Shown here piece after piece: positions 48,242 through 59,338 of a stretch of DNA of 64,000 nucleotides; positions within the stretch are counted from its first letter, which is position 1; every line of letters starts with the position of its first letter. Position numbers and translations under genes: made by a program. Under the pieces are notes generated by a model that had not been told where the DNA came from, did no database searches, and worked only from the letters and a program-made list of their open reading frames with translations. The stretch comes from Viridothelium virens (taxonomy: Eukaryota > Ascomycota > Dothideomycetes > Trypetheliales > Trypetheliaceae): positions 620,001 through 684,000 of the forward strand of contig ML991771.1 of NCBI GenBank assembly GCA_010094025.1, given 5' to 3'.

Positions 48242-49466
48242 TCATGTCGCGTATCTGTTCTTCGGCGGAATCGTTCTCGCACATCCATAACAAAAGCCAT
48301 CCTGTTTTGCATCTGAATGTGTCCCATTTACTTCAGTCTTCTCCTGATATCCTCCCCAAGCAGCAACTCCGAGATCACTATTCCCCATCGACATCTGGCA
48401 GAGCTGACATCTCCGACCTTCTTGTTGCGTAGGAGCTTCTAGTCTCGCTACCGTCCTCACCACATTCGCCACAATACTCGGATAGCTCTCTTCCACTCCC
48501 TCAAAATATTCTCTCATTAACTCATCAATGCTGGTGTCTTTACCCACCCCCCTTGTCTCTACCGGCCTTTCTCCCCTTCTCTCCCCCTGGTCCTTCACGA
48601 TGACGCCTCCTAAGCTCGGCTGCAACAGCTCGGCAAATGCAACGACCTCACTCTTGAGCAAATCACGCATCGGAAAGTGGAAGTTCACGCCGTGCGGAGT
48701 TGGCCCGTCTGAGACTGTCCACGGAAGCCCAAATCCGCGACCTTTGGCGGTTTCGGCAAGGGTTTGCGCAGCAAGACGAGTCGTTGTGGAGCCCCAGACG
48801 ATATACTCGCAGTCGTGCGTCTTCGCGAAGTGGACGAGGAGGTGGGTGCGGAGGAGGAATACAGTGTCGGCGCGGGAAGAGGCAGAGGGAAGGGAGGCCA
48901 GAAAACGGGAGAGGAAGTTATTTCCGGAGGCAGTATCTTGTGAGGAAATTTGGCAAAGGCTTTCGAAATTTGGAAGCTTGCATGCCTCATCAAGACCTAA
49001 GGTTGAGAAAGACCGTGACGGATAGTGGTTTTTAAGTATTTGGAACTGATGTTGAATATCAAAAGGAAAGGTCTCGACAGCAGATGTGTCTACGTATACC
49101 ACGTGTATATCATATCCAGTCCTACCTGTTCGGCGCTTTTGAGATTCTAAATGTTCGTCAAGAACGTGTAGTAGGCTGAGAGACGATGCACCGAAGGAGA
49201 TGGGAAGCAGCAGCAACCGCTGTTTTCCTGGCGCAGAATGTCGCACGCGAAATGACTCCATTCTCTTGATTACCTTGGTCTGGACATATTTTAGGAAACA
49301 GTCTCTAGAATACGGTATTGTTAGCTATGACCGATTCAAACATTGCAAAGGATTCTTACCTGCACATCGACTCAGCGCGGACAGCTACAGTCGCTGTTTG
49401 AGTCTGACATCTCTTGCAGGAATTTGCACCCCCCTCTGGATCCTCGCCAAGCGTTTTACGTGCCAT
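48242..49466 (-). CDS. NCS2: Cytoplasmic tRNA 2-thiolation protein 2
   Basis: The coding sequence is complement(join(48242..49304,49360..49466)), 389 residues. Exon 1 starts MARKTLGEDPEGG and holds the CKRC part of an N-terminal zinc motif; the second pair begins at the junction (MCRDCF). The degenerate PP-loop (SFGASS), IVWGSTTTRLAAQTL and the C-terminal CQLC and CYGC pairs are as expected for Ncs2/Ctu2. With Ncs6/Ctu1 it transfers sulfur to U34 of the wobble position of Lys, Glu and Gln tRNAs in the cytosol. It lacks the catalytic Cys set of Ctu1, as is normal for this partner. Confidence 0.93.
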
Positions 49467-49733
49467 GGTGACTGCTGGGCGCGTTTGAGAAATTTTCGGA
49501 GATCGTGCCGACACGGGAGAAAGGTTGCGGAGGGTTTGGGCGTCTTAGCCGCAGCCCCAAGCTTCTGGATGAGCCACCTCTACTGTACACGGTATTAAAA
49601 CATTGGACCAACGGCCTTGCTTGAAGCTTCCACAACATGTCTTCGCACTATTGAGAGCTATCGTATGCTTGCGAAGAGCTACTCAAGACTTTGCGCATTC
49701 TGACTACGAAGCTCAGCTTCGGTTTTTGAAGCC
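49467..49733. promoter_or_regulatory. Divergent promoter, CTU2 / Lung-7-TM gene
   Basis: 267 bp lie between divergent start codons. No specific site was recognised. Confidence 0.45.
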
Positions 49734-51575
49734 ATGAAGCCTCGTAATCTGGCTTACAATCTGCTATGGCTACTGCTTCCATTGTCAGCAGTAGAAGCTG
49801 CAGAGATCAAATTGGTAAGAATCATTTCAAATTACTGGTATTGGCAACACAACTAATGATTGTGAAGGATCAGAAACCGCAAAGCCAGCAGACATGCTCC
49901 GGGATGTATGGCAAGAAGGCCTGGGGAGGCTCTGTCGATCCCTTCATTCTCACAACCTTCGTTAAACCAGATGGACCTACAGATGCAGCCGTTAGCTTGG
50001 TCATATTCGAATGGAATGATGCAGATCTTGTCGGGAAGCCAGTTGATCCAGCCAAACCAGAGGTTTGTGAAATTTCTACCTAAAGGTTGCATCCTTCACT
50101 GACGAAGCTATTAGACACGACAGATGTACTGCGATGAAACGGCGATTGGAAGCGGCGTTTGTTCAGAAGAGCAGAGGGGTCAATTCATAATCCTACCAGG
50201 TGCCAATCAGGACGGACAACACCAAATTGTCACTCAAGCTATCGAGCTATCCGATCCGCCCGCAATAAATTACCCTGTCTCCCGCACCGGCTACTATTGT
50301 GTTTCAACATTTCCATTTGATGGGCAGGATTACACTGCTGTGGTCGAGTTTAGGAACGCATATGGAGAGCTTCCCGCCGCGCAAGTCCCTAAGCTACCGT
50401 TCTACGGCGGTCTTACTATTGTATACGCTGTGGTTGGCATCTACTGGGGATTCTTGTACTTCCAGAATCGACGGGACGTACTGGCTGTCCAGAACTACAT
50501 TACCGCAATTCTTGCATTTCTCGTCATTGAAATGTTGACAACATGGGGCTTTTACGACTATTCCAATCGGATGGGCAACAATGCTGGCGCCAAGGTACTG
50601 ATGATCCTCGTATCTATCTTCAATTCCCTCCGAAATTCCTTCTCATTCTTCCTGCTGCTTATTGTCTGCATGGGCTACGGTGTGGTGAAGCCCAGTCTTG
50701 GAAAGACGATGATCTACGTCCGCTGGCTTGCAATCACCCACTTCGTCTTTGGCGTTATCTACGCCATCGCAAGCCTCCTCATCACTCCTGAAGACGCAGG
50801 ACCCTTGGTCTTGTTTGTCATCCTACCACTTTCTGCAACACTCACCGCATTCTACATCTGGACCCTCAACTCATTAAACATGACTCTGAAAGACTTGATG
50901 GAACGGAAACAAACCGTCAAAGCCTCCATGTATCGGAAGCTTTGGTGGTGTATCCTAGCGAGCATAATCGTCATCTTCGGGTTCTTTTTCCTCAATTCGT
51001 TGACATTTGCAGGGGTTGGTGACGTGGACTTTGCGCCAACGCACTGGAAGTACCGGTGGTTTATCCTTGATGGCTGGCTGAACGTAGTCTATCTCTTCGA
51101 CATTGCCTTCGTTGCATACATTTGGCGACCAACCGCGAACAATAGAAGATTTGCCATGAGCGATGAGGTAAGTTCTATACCCTTGCTATGGAAGATTCAG
51201 ATATTACCAGCATCTCGCTTTTGCTACCTTCCGATTCGAGGCGAAACACAGTATTCTAACATCCACTAGATCGCTCAAGATGATGAAGGCTTCGAGATTG
51301 CTTCTATCCGGGATTCTCTCGATGAAGAGGAGGGTTTACAGAGCCATCCTAATGGCAATGCTCGTTCAGCCTACGATCCCGTAAGACCTAGCAATAGGGA
51401 TTTTTCGCCTCTGCCTGCACCTAGGCCGACGAAGCCAATGCCACCTCCACGTGAATCCTTGGAGGACGAGACGATTTTTGCTGTTGGCGACGAAGGAGAC
51501 AAGTTCTCTGACGATGAAGGGCCTTCACCGATCGATGCTGACGAAAGGAAAAGGCTAACTGCCAAGGATGACTGA
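49734..51575 (+). CDS. Lung seven-transmembrane family protein, PTM1-like
   Basis: The coding sequence is join(49734..49814,49868..50062,50124..51167,51270..51575), 541 residues, with frame kept at all three introns. A signal peptide spans about residues 1-23 (LLWLLLPLSAVEAAE). The luminal domain with paired Cys (TCSGMYGKKAWGG, MYCDETAIGSGVC, YYCVSTFPF) is followed by seven helices starting at LPFYGGLTIVYAVVGIYWGFLYFQ. GNNAGAKVLMILVSIFNSLRNSFSFFLLLIVCMGYGVVKPSLG is the Lung_7-TM_R signature region. The cytosolic tail is acidic and Ser/Pro-rich. Yeast Ptm1 and relatives reside in the Golgi/endosomal system; the precise role is unknown. Confidence 0.93.
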
Positions 51576-52043
51576 AAATTGTTTTGACCTCAAGAAAGGA
51601 TGGGGTATGTACTGGGTATCACTTTTGTCACGTCTCGTACTTCTCAATTGCTGGATGCATTGCAAGGCGCTAGGACACGAGCGATTTTTGTTGTAGGATA
51701 TCCAAGATTTGCCGGCAATCTATTACGCAAATTCAACTTCGATTTCTGTATTCCTCTATACTAGTCCATTTCATGTAGGACTTCCCGGCGTGCCCAATTC
51801 GAATTCTTAGAAATGCAGGAATTCTCTCTAAGCAGATAAGCTTTGAGCTTATCTGCGGGGATCTCTTACCTCCGCGACGTATCAACACCAACTCTAACTT
51901 TTTGCAACTCCTAGATTATCCCACTGGTCAGGAGTTCTATTTCGGTCTCACCCTAGGATAGCAGTTTGCTCGAGGATATACCGTCCTCTCGGTGCCTATT
52001 TCAACCTCCTACAAAGGAAAAAAAAGGACACTTCCTAACACTT
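51576..52043. other. Intergenic spacer
   Basis: A short GC-poor spacer with a perfect inverted repeat around TAAGCTTTGAGCTTA near 51838-51853, perhaps a 3' hairpin. It contains the promoter/5' UTR of the acetyltransferase gene. Confidence 0.4.
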
Positions 52044-52745
52044 ATGATGCCTCTTACAATTAGAGACATGAAGACAGAAGATATTGCGGACGCTGTCGCA
52101 GTTGTTCAAAAGGCATTTGAAAATGACCCATACAATAGGTGGGTGTTTGACGATCGCGAAAGGTTTTCTCTGCCTCGGAATCGTGTATCCTTGGGTCTTC
52201 GATGTCGCTGGGGCATGCGCCACGCTCTATTTCAAGTCGCGCATGAAAAAGAGCGTCTCGTAGGTGTAGCAATGTGGCTCCCACCTCACCTCAGTACCCC
52301 ATCCCCATCTTGGTCGTCGTGGATAGCTGGCCAATACGCACTATGGGATCTCTGGGTAAGGCAAGGTGTTGCGAACATTTTCCACGGCAGATCGACCCTC
52401 AATATCCGAAGGTATTATCTCTGGAAGGAGGGCCAGGCGAAGGCTCAAAGCGAACTTTGGAAAGATCCACGCGGATACTATTTCTGTAATATCATTACTG
52501 TGGTGCCAGATTCGCAAGGTTGTGGCATAGGAAAAGCACTGATGGAAAAAGTACTTGAAAAGGCAGATTCTGAGGGCAGAAGCGCTTATCTTGAGAGCAG
52601 CAGCTTTGACCCGAATGTGAAGATCTACGAAAAGATGGGATTCGAGTTGAAAAGGGAGATGCCTCTAAGCGACAAGGGGGTTGATATTACGCTTTACTGC
52701 ATGATCAGACCTCCAAAGGATCCGAATCCAGCAAATGGCCATTGA
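52044..52745 (+). CDS. GNAT-family N-acetyltransferase
   Basis: The start is placed at ATG 52044 (MMPLTIRDMK), giving 233 residues; the frame is open further upstream but without conservation. The N-terminal ITIRxM-like strand and helix are followed by the acetyl-CoA-binding motif A, VVPDSQGCGIGKALM, with the Q-x-x-G-x-G core. Motif B is SAYLESSSFDPNVKIYEKMGFE. The arrangement matches fungal GNATs that modify small molecules. The acceptor substrate cannot be deduced. Intronless. Confidence 0.9.
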   Translation: MMPLTIRDMKTEDIADAVAVVQKAFENDPYNRWVFDDRERFSLPRNRVSLGLRCRWGMRHALFQVAHEKERLVGVAMWLPPHLSTPSPSWSSWIAGQYALWDLWVRQGVANIFHGRSTLNIRRYYLWKEGQAKAQSELWKDPRGYYFCNIITVVPDSQGCGIGKALMEKVLEKADSEGRSAYLESSSFDPNVKIYEKMGFELKREMPLSDKGVDITLYCMIRPPKDPNPANGH

Positions 52746-52780
52746 CTGCATCGTATTTCCACTAATAATACAGTGAGCCT

Positions 52781-53719
52781 CTAGGTCTTCCCAGCTTCCG
52801 CGAGGACTTCATCCGTCTTCGATTCCAAATCGGCCCCAATCGCTCGCTCAAGCGCTATCACAAACGCTTTTCTCTTCGCCTCATCCTCGTCTTTACCCTT
52901 TACGGTATTATTGATGTCTGACCAGACTTCATCAAGCACCTTTTGCAGCTCTTCGGCATCCGATGGCAAACCGATCTTGTCCAAACTTGCAGCAGTTCTG
53001 CTATCTATAAATGGATATGCCGTCGACCACGTCCACTGGATCCGCCTGAAGAAAATATCCAGACCTGTCTGACCCAGTCCCTTTACACTTTTCTTTAAAA
53101 TATCCCTCTCAGCCTCCATGTCATATTCGCCTTCTTTCCTTACATGCTCAAGGCCTACTGGATCTTTTCCCTCCCCATCGAAAGCATCTGCCAGAAGTTC
53201 CATTTCCTCAACGGTCTTCTGTTTATGTTGGGTCTTCGCATCCCATAACGCCTGATGTCTCTTCTCAGATCCTGCCTCCTTGATCGCCTTCGGATTGGTG
53301 AATTCATACGGTGAATTAAAGATGGTGCGGATTGAGCGCAGACCCAGACGATGCGATATCGGTCGCGATAGAATCAGAGCACAGAGGAGTTCTTCGAAAG
53401 GGCTAAAAGTAGCGGTACTATTGGTGTACGTTCGCAGTTTCGCATCCTCGGAAATCGCGTCTGCCTCGTCTGATGGGATGCAGAGCTTCGAAGCTTCCTT
53501 TGAGATGAGAAATTTGAAGACTTGACTTGGCGAGGTTTCGGATTCGGGAGCGCGGCGGCTAGAGCGACGAGGTTGCTTGTTGGGCTCTGAAGGCGCTGGC
53601 TGTTTGCGTTTCTTGGCTCCTTTCCTCTCTACTGTGCCATTGGCAGGTCTGGAGGCCCCTTCTTGGTCTTTAGATTCAGATCCATGAGCCTCCCTTCCCA
53701 CTTCTTCGCTTTTCGCCAT
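52781..53719 (-). CDS. Conserved fungal protein with helix-hairpin-helix/DNA-glycosylase-like C-terminal half
   Basis: Taking ATG 53719 (MAKSEEVGREA) gives 312 residues; the frame upstream starts only with TTG. The first ~70 residues are basic and disordered with KKRKQPAP and RRSSRRAP, likely nuclear localisation signals. The rest is helical. FSPFEELLCALILSRPISHRLGLRSI and GLGQTGLDIFFRRI followed by AYPFIDSRTAASLDKIGLP resemble the arrangement of HhH-GPD proteins, where a G-x-G hairpin precedes the catalytic region. No obvious catalytic Lys next to the hairpin is seen. A DNA-binding nuclear role is an inference from fold resemblance only. Confidence 0.6.
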   Translation of the reverse strand: MAKSEEVGREAHGSESKDQEGASRPANGTVERKGAKKRKQPAPSEPNKQPRRSSRRAPESETSPSQVFKFLISKEASKLCIPSDEADAISEDAKLRTYTNSTATFSPFEELLCALILSRPISHRLGLRSIRTIFNSPYEFTNPKAIKEAGSEKRHQALWDAKTQHKQKTVEEMELLADAFDGEGKDPVGLEHVRKEGEYDMEAERDILKKSVKGLGQTGLDIFFRRIQWTWSTAYPFIDSRTAASLDKIGLPSDAEELQKVLDEVWSDINNTVKGKDEDEAKRKAFVIALERAIGADLESKTDEVLAEAGKT

Positions 53720-54350
53720 ATTACTGGTCAACTTGTATAATATACCAATGGAAGATATCCATAATGCACAGGGCTCTAAAGATGCAGGAACAGAAAGCTA
53801 AAGTGTGTAATGACGTCAATCAGAGCGTCTAGGGCGATTGACAGTCTAGAGCTTAGTCATCGTTGTCAATAAAGACGGGACGCACAGTAACTGTGAGGCA
53901 GTAACACAAGTCGAACCAACAGATGGTGTCTTGTCTAGGTAGCTTTCATTTCCCAAATTTGACCTTGCCAGAATTTTGATGATGAAAAAATTTAATATGC
54001 CCAATCATGGTGTCATGCTCCAATACCCAGCTTGCTCTCTGGATTTGTCGATCTACAATGGATACATGTGCTTCGATGAGCCGAACGGTTCACTAGTGGC
54101 GGATATGTCAAAGTCTTCAATGATTTCCACTTGGACATCCAGAGCTCTTGAGTGCATATTTCTACTTTGAAACTCGCATCCACCTGGGACCAGTTTCGAC
54201 ATGCAACCATCACCTCGCTAAATAGCCGTAACCTTTAGTCTTTTCCCTTACGCTATGCTGAAAACATGCAAACGCTCGACGACAGAAAATGCTCGAAACC
54301 CAATGCCCATCCAGCTCCCCCTCCACCAAAAGGTAGACCCCAGAATTAGC
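53720..54350. other. Intergenic region
   Basis: No supported gene. It holds the promoter of the HhH-like gene and the 3' flank of the next one. Confidence 0.5.
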
Positions 54351-55969
54351 TCAAATTAGCCCCGGCCACCTCAACCGCTGATCCAAATCCTCACTCCTGA
54401 TCACGCTCGCCCTCGGCGGCGACAACATCGTCCCCGGATGCTGACGAAACACCGTCGCATCACTAACCTGCCTCGCATGCCCCGCCTCCATCTCCTCCTG
54501 CACCCTCACCAACGCCCGCTGTTCCTCCCTATCCTCGCCCTCCGCCCCCTTCACCACCCCCTTCCACACCTTCCCCTGCTGCGGCACCACCGGCACCGCA
54601 ACCTCGCCAGCCCCCTCCCCACCACCATTCTGCACGCCCGGCTGATTCCGAAACAGCACCGAGTCCAGCCGCACCACCTGGTTCCCCACCCACGACTCGA
54701 CCTTCCGGAAGCGCGGCAGCGAGGACCGCGCGCTGGTTGCTACGCTCTGCCGCTCGGCGAGCCCGAGGGCGAAGCGCGGCGTCGGCGGCTCCTGCGACGC
54801 CGCTTCGGTCCAGGAGAAGCGCGAGAGGTTTGGACCGGTTGGAGGTTGCCGTTCGGGAGTCGGGGCGTGGATGGGATAGGTTTCGAAGGCGGATGGAGTG
54901 ATGGTGCGGTTGCGGGTGGAGCGGGACTCGGAGCGGGAGGGGTCTTGAGCTGCGGCGTCAGCGGCGGCGGATGGGAGGATGGCCGATGAGGCGCGGGAGT
55001 TGCGGATGGAGCGGAGGGGCCAGTTAGCGGGTTTGGAGGTGGGGTTGGAGGCGGTGTCTTGGGGGCCTTGGGCGAGAGGGGCGAAGGCGGGCTTTTCGGG
55101 GAAGGTGTCATGAGAGGGATTGAGATTGGCAGAGGTGTCAGAGGTTGTGCGGATCATGACCATTCGAGGTTTTTGGGGGCCTTTCCTCGCATCGACTTTC
55201 TCAGCGGTGGCGGTAGCGAATGTATTCTGAGCATTGCATGAATTGGCTGTATCCGGTCTTGACGGTGGGCTTGACGATATCGGCAGGGCAGCTTCTTTGA
55301 TTTTCCTTCTCCGAATAGCGTGTTTGAAGTTCAAAAGCTCGTTGAATGGTACCCCCCTTCGCGTTTGATAGAAGGCATATATCAAGAATAAGAACAGTAA
55401 CGTGCCACCTAGAAACTTAATCAGTATATTCTCATCACCTATTACAAGAGTCCGACATACCGACTGAAGTAAAAGCGATGATGAGATCTTCGGCGCCATC
55501 TGAAAGCGAGTTCTTGTTACGGTGTTGATCCGGCGGTGGCATTCCTCCTTGCGGTGGAGATGGGCGATCAGTTGGCTGCATTTGGTCCGCGAAAGTGCTT
55601 GACATAACAGTCGAGAAGCCACTGGGATATTTCTGAACAAACACCTGTGGAGCTCAGGTATCAATGTTGGTACGCCTACGCTTGTATCGTTGCACTTACT
55701 GTTGTTGCTGGTGGTGTTTGCCATGCTATTGCCGTCGTGGTCATCCACATCGTTTCTGTTTTCAGCATTGTCTGATCGTTGTCAGAATTGGCAGAAATCC
55801 CATTGTGAAATCGACTTGCCGTCGTGCTCGCCACTAGCTGGTCAGATCCATCTCCACCACTCGATGCGGGACCAGGGTTAAGCGTCACTGCTGTAGGTTG
55901 TGACGGTAGAGCAAAGCTGATTTGTGTACGCTTCCATATTGGGGTATCCTCCAAGTCTTGGATCTTCAT
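54351..55969 (-). CDS. Single-pass membrane protein, unknown function
   Basis: The coding sequence is complement(join(54351..55408,55461..55644,55700..55969)), 503 residues, both introns with clear GTATGT/GTAAGT donors and CAG/TAG acceptors. Residues 1-150 are Ser/Thr/Pro-rich without a signal peptide. One hydrophobic helix follows at about 152-170 (GGTLLFLFLIYAFYQTRRG) with a positive inside flank. The cytosolic part is a long, disordered Ser/Pro/Arg-rich tail with low-complexity GC-rich codons. The layout resembles fungal sensor-like or septum/wall-associated single-pass proteins, but no family was recognised. Confidence 0.75.
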
Positions 55970-57583
55970 GTTTCTCCTGGGTATCTCATGACAAAAGGAA
56001 TTGGGTATCCTCCAAAACGAAGTTTAGAAAGGAACATGAACTTTGTTGAAGCACTTTAGAGGTGTACTCGTAAACAACCAAAAAACAATCTGAGCGAAAA
56101 GAGTGTTGGATTCAATGAAGGACGATAACGAGCAGTCCGGCCGCAAAAGAAAATAGGAAAGAGATGTCAGTTGTTGTTGCGTTATGGCAAATGCATAGTA
56201 GTCACAGACACACCCTAGGACTTCGCCGAATGAGAAGGGAAATGGAGAGGAGTAGCTGGTCGTCAGATCACGAGGCAAATGCGACGGAACATGAAGCACG
56301 CATTGAATTGGTGGTTCCAAGCCAAGGAATTGGGAACAGTTCGTCGCGGCTCCGAATGGTCTTGGAACAATAATTCGGGGATTGACTGGGCTTCGTAATA
56401 CCTTCTTGGCGTTTGCGAAGAAGCAAATCGCTTCGCCGCAGAGTCGTCTCACCTCTGGTTTCAGCATTCCAGCCCCTGTTCTGAAACGCGGTCATTTCTT
56501 ACTCATGGGGGTTTTTGAGAGTCGTTTAACCTTTCTGAGGATCGATCTGCAACGCTTTTCAGACCACCACCCCACCAAGACCATCAGCAACATCAGGACG
56601 GGAGGAAGTCTCGTAAAAGCTGAGAATGTCGCGTCAGATGCATGTCATCAAGCTGTCCCTGAGCTAAGCAAGTCGTGAATCTTGCCTAGGTTGTACTCTA
56701 GGTACCTTAATTTGCGGCATATGGCGGATCGCCAGGGGTATCGTGCTTCGACGGAATGCTTCCGCGGCCTTTTCATCGCCGAAGCCTACCTCTCCACACT
56801 TCCGACCAGAGCGAGCGCAGTCTGCAGCAGAAATGCATGCTCAAATTCGGATCCAATACGATCTACGGTGGGATCGTTTCAAGCGTCGCTTTAGCAAGCC
56901 AGCATGGCAGAACCACGTCGAGCTTACATCAGTACCTTAGAGAAGCTGTCTACGAAAGTCTCTGCAGGCATTGAAGATACAAACAAGTACGATTGGCATT
57001 ACTCGGTATAATTCAGGTCGCTCAGGTAGTGCATGTGCCGGCCGGCCCCACAACCTGAGACAGCCAAGTCATGATTTTGACTGAAACATAAAAAGGCTTG
57101 AATATGAGTGGCCCGTGCTCGATCCGCCTCGGGCCTGCTGCACGTGGGCAGAAATTGGTTCATCCCCTTTACAGCCTCCGCATCTTTAAAACCAGCTAGA
57201 AAATTGACGACACTCCTGGATGTACGGAGTACTCGGGAAGCCATCTGTACGCGACTAGTGTACTACGAGATCGACCGGATTGCCATGAATGGGCTTAGCC
57301 ACAACTCCCAAAAAGGCCTCAAGAACTAGCGACCCCCAAATTGGCTGGACTCTAATTTCGGAATATGACGCTGTCTGAGCTCGCTGTCACATCACTACAG
57401 TCTTAACAACCAGTGTAGAGCAGGAGGGACTGTACGGAGTACATTTCTCATCTAAGGGAGCCTCGGTTAGGTATATACCGTCGTCACATGCTCAGACTGG
57501 TGCTTGGAGCGCCCCCTATTCTCCTCAGTTGCCTGAACCGTCGTCCTCGGCAACTGGTCTCTTCCTATCAATGTCGTTCTGTA
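55970..57583. other. Long intergenic region, no supported gene
   Basis: Only short overlapping frames are present. TACGGAGTAC recurs near 57224 and 57433, a dispersed motif of unknown meaning. This separates the conserved block from the RiPP-type locus. Confidence 0.45.
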
Positions 57584-57837
57584 CAGTGGTCATTTTTGAA
57601 GTGGGATAGCGCTAGGCAGGGAGTTTTAGTGTGTGATCCGATTGGCTTTCAAAAACAGCTTTAGTCCTTTGCTGGATAGCTGCAACAGGTAACAATTCTT
57701 TTAATTGGTCAAAAGTCTTTTCACTAAGACTTTTGACAGTTTAGCGTAGGAAGCTAGATAAGGCTAGTGCGAATACTGATTGGTAATATTCAGGGACCCC
57801 CTAGTCTAGTGCTGGCCCACTTCAAAAATGACCACTG
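57584..57837. mobile_element. Tc1/mariner-type MITE, 254 bp
   Basis: The left end CAGTGGTCATTTTTGAAGTG (57584 onward) is matched exactly in inverse at the right end, 57837 backward. The similarity continues with a few mismatches to about 40 bp. Both ends are flanked by TA (57582-57583 and 57838-57839), the target duplication of Tc1/mariner elements. An internal perfect 12-bp hairpin (57708-57719 with 57726-57737) adds fold-back structure. No transposase frame is inside, so it would be non-autonomous. Confidence 0.88.
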
Positions 57838-58826
57838 TACTTGGCATTGTCAAAATGTGGGATGCTGTGGCAGGAATGACCACAACTACTACCGCCTCAT
57901 TGTTGAACCACGCTCCTGCGTGGCCGAGTTCTGGGTAGCAGTTCAGAGTCTGCCATTGGTGACCTCAACGTTTGCAAGATCAAATACCTCTTGAGTCCTT
58001 CGTCCGCGTCCATCTGAGCACATAGGTACACTAGGATGCCAAAGTTCATAGTAGTGTAAGCAGGATCTGGTATATTCGATACGGCAACCACGCCTGGAGA
58101 AAAGACCGGGGCGATCCCAAGTATTGAGTGTGGACTATGGCGACTGAGAAAAGGTTTGTCGTCTGTCCAGCCTCGACACCATCGTTCACTTTTTCTTTAT
58201 TGCCGCTGGGTTGTATTTGCAAAGCCGGGCTCATGGTAATGGCAAATAAGCCGAGCAAGAAGACTACGCTAGGTAACAGGAAAATGGTAGCCCACTAACA
58301 GACTGCTTACTTTACCGTCAATGAAGTGGAAAACAGTAAAGGGCATCCCTCGGAGGCTTCAGGAGATGTCGCCCGAACCCAACAAGGCTGGTTTCGAATT
58401 ACGGTTTGCGTCACTGACACGAGAAGGACTACTACTGCTGAGTAAGAGAACCTCAGTGCTCCAGGATCTACAGGACCTTCTACATAGCCAGATATGGCAA
58501 CCTTATCGCGGTGTCGAACGATTTCTTGTCACGACAATGTGGCGGGGTCGCGCTGGTTGGAGGGAATATCTGATTCATTTCAATGTTTTACAACAAAGAA
58601 TCAATCGGAGCCAATTGGAAAGCATAGACAATATAGGAGTTCTCGCGGAATTTTGAGAGAGTGTATTGATTAGCAACTCTAGGCGTTCGCCTCTGGCCCA
58701 AGTTATGCCAACATCCACCATATGCTCACGACCTAAACCCCTTAGCGGGCGGGTGTGATGATCCACTCCGACATTCTGTCTGCCGCCTCTTAATTTTGGA
58801 TGCGCGTTGAGCGCACTTACAAGATC
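57838..58826. other. Region between MITE and RiPP precursor
   Basis: Short frames at 58321-58656 (plus) and 57897-58258 (minus) show no family signal. It contains the presumed 3' flank of the precursor gene. Confidence 0.45.
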
Positions 58827-59338
58827 CTAATTGCTGTCCTCCGCGATGAATGGATAATCATACCCTGGAGGCTCAGGCTCCGCCCGCCTATCCTTGGTGA
58901 TAAAAGGATAGTCATATCCAGGTAGCTCAGCTTCTTGCGGCTCAGCTACGGCACGCTTATCTCCAGCAACGAAGGGATAGTCATATCCTGGAGGTTCAGG
59001 CACCGTGCGCTTCTCTTCAGCAACGAAGGGATAGTCATAGCCGGGAGGCTCCGGCTCTGCATGCTTCTGTCCAGCGATGAAAGGATAGTCGTAACCGGGA
59101 GGCTCAGGCACCGCGCGCTTCTCTTCAGTCACGAAGGGATAGTCATACCCTGGAGGCTCGGGCTCTGCACGCTTCTCTCCAGCGACGAAGGGATAGTCAT
59201 AGCCAGGAGGTTCAGGGACCGCGCGCTTCTCTTCAGTCACGAAGGGATAGTCATATCCAGGAGGCTCGGGCTCTGCACGCTTCTGTCCAGCGACGAAAGG
59301 ATAGTCATAACCGGGAGGCTCAGGCTCGGCTCTCTTGA
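58827..59338 (-). repeat. 54-bp tandem repeat array encoding nine core units
   Basis: Units are 18 codons (54 bp), except unit 8 (23 codons) and the shortened last unit. Spacers after the core alternate between AG(Q/E/D) and (T/A)EE in units 1-7, so the array probably grew by duplication of ~108-bp pairs. Confidence 0.9.

Noticed and set aside
58827-59338. Regular repeats that could be taken for a CRISPR-like or satellite array
   Set aside because: The repeats are in coding frame with a signal peptide and dibasic sites, and only synonymous or spacer positions vary, so they are a multi-core peptide gene.
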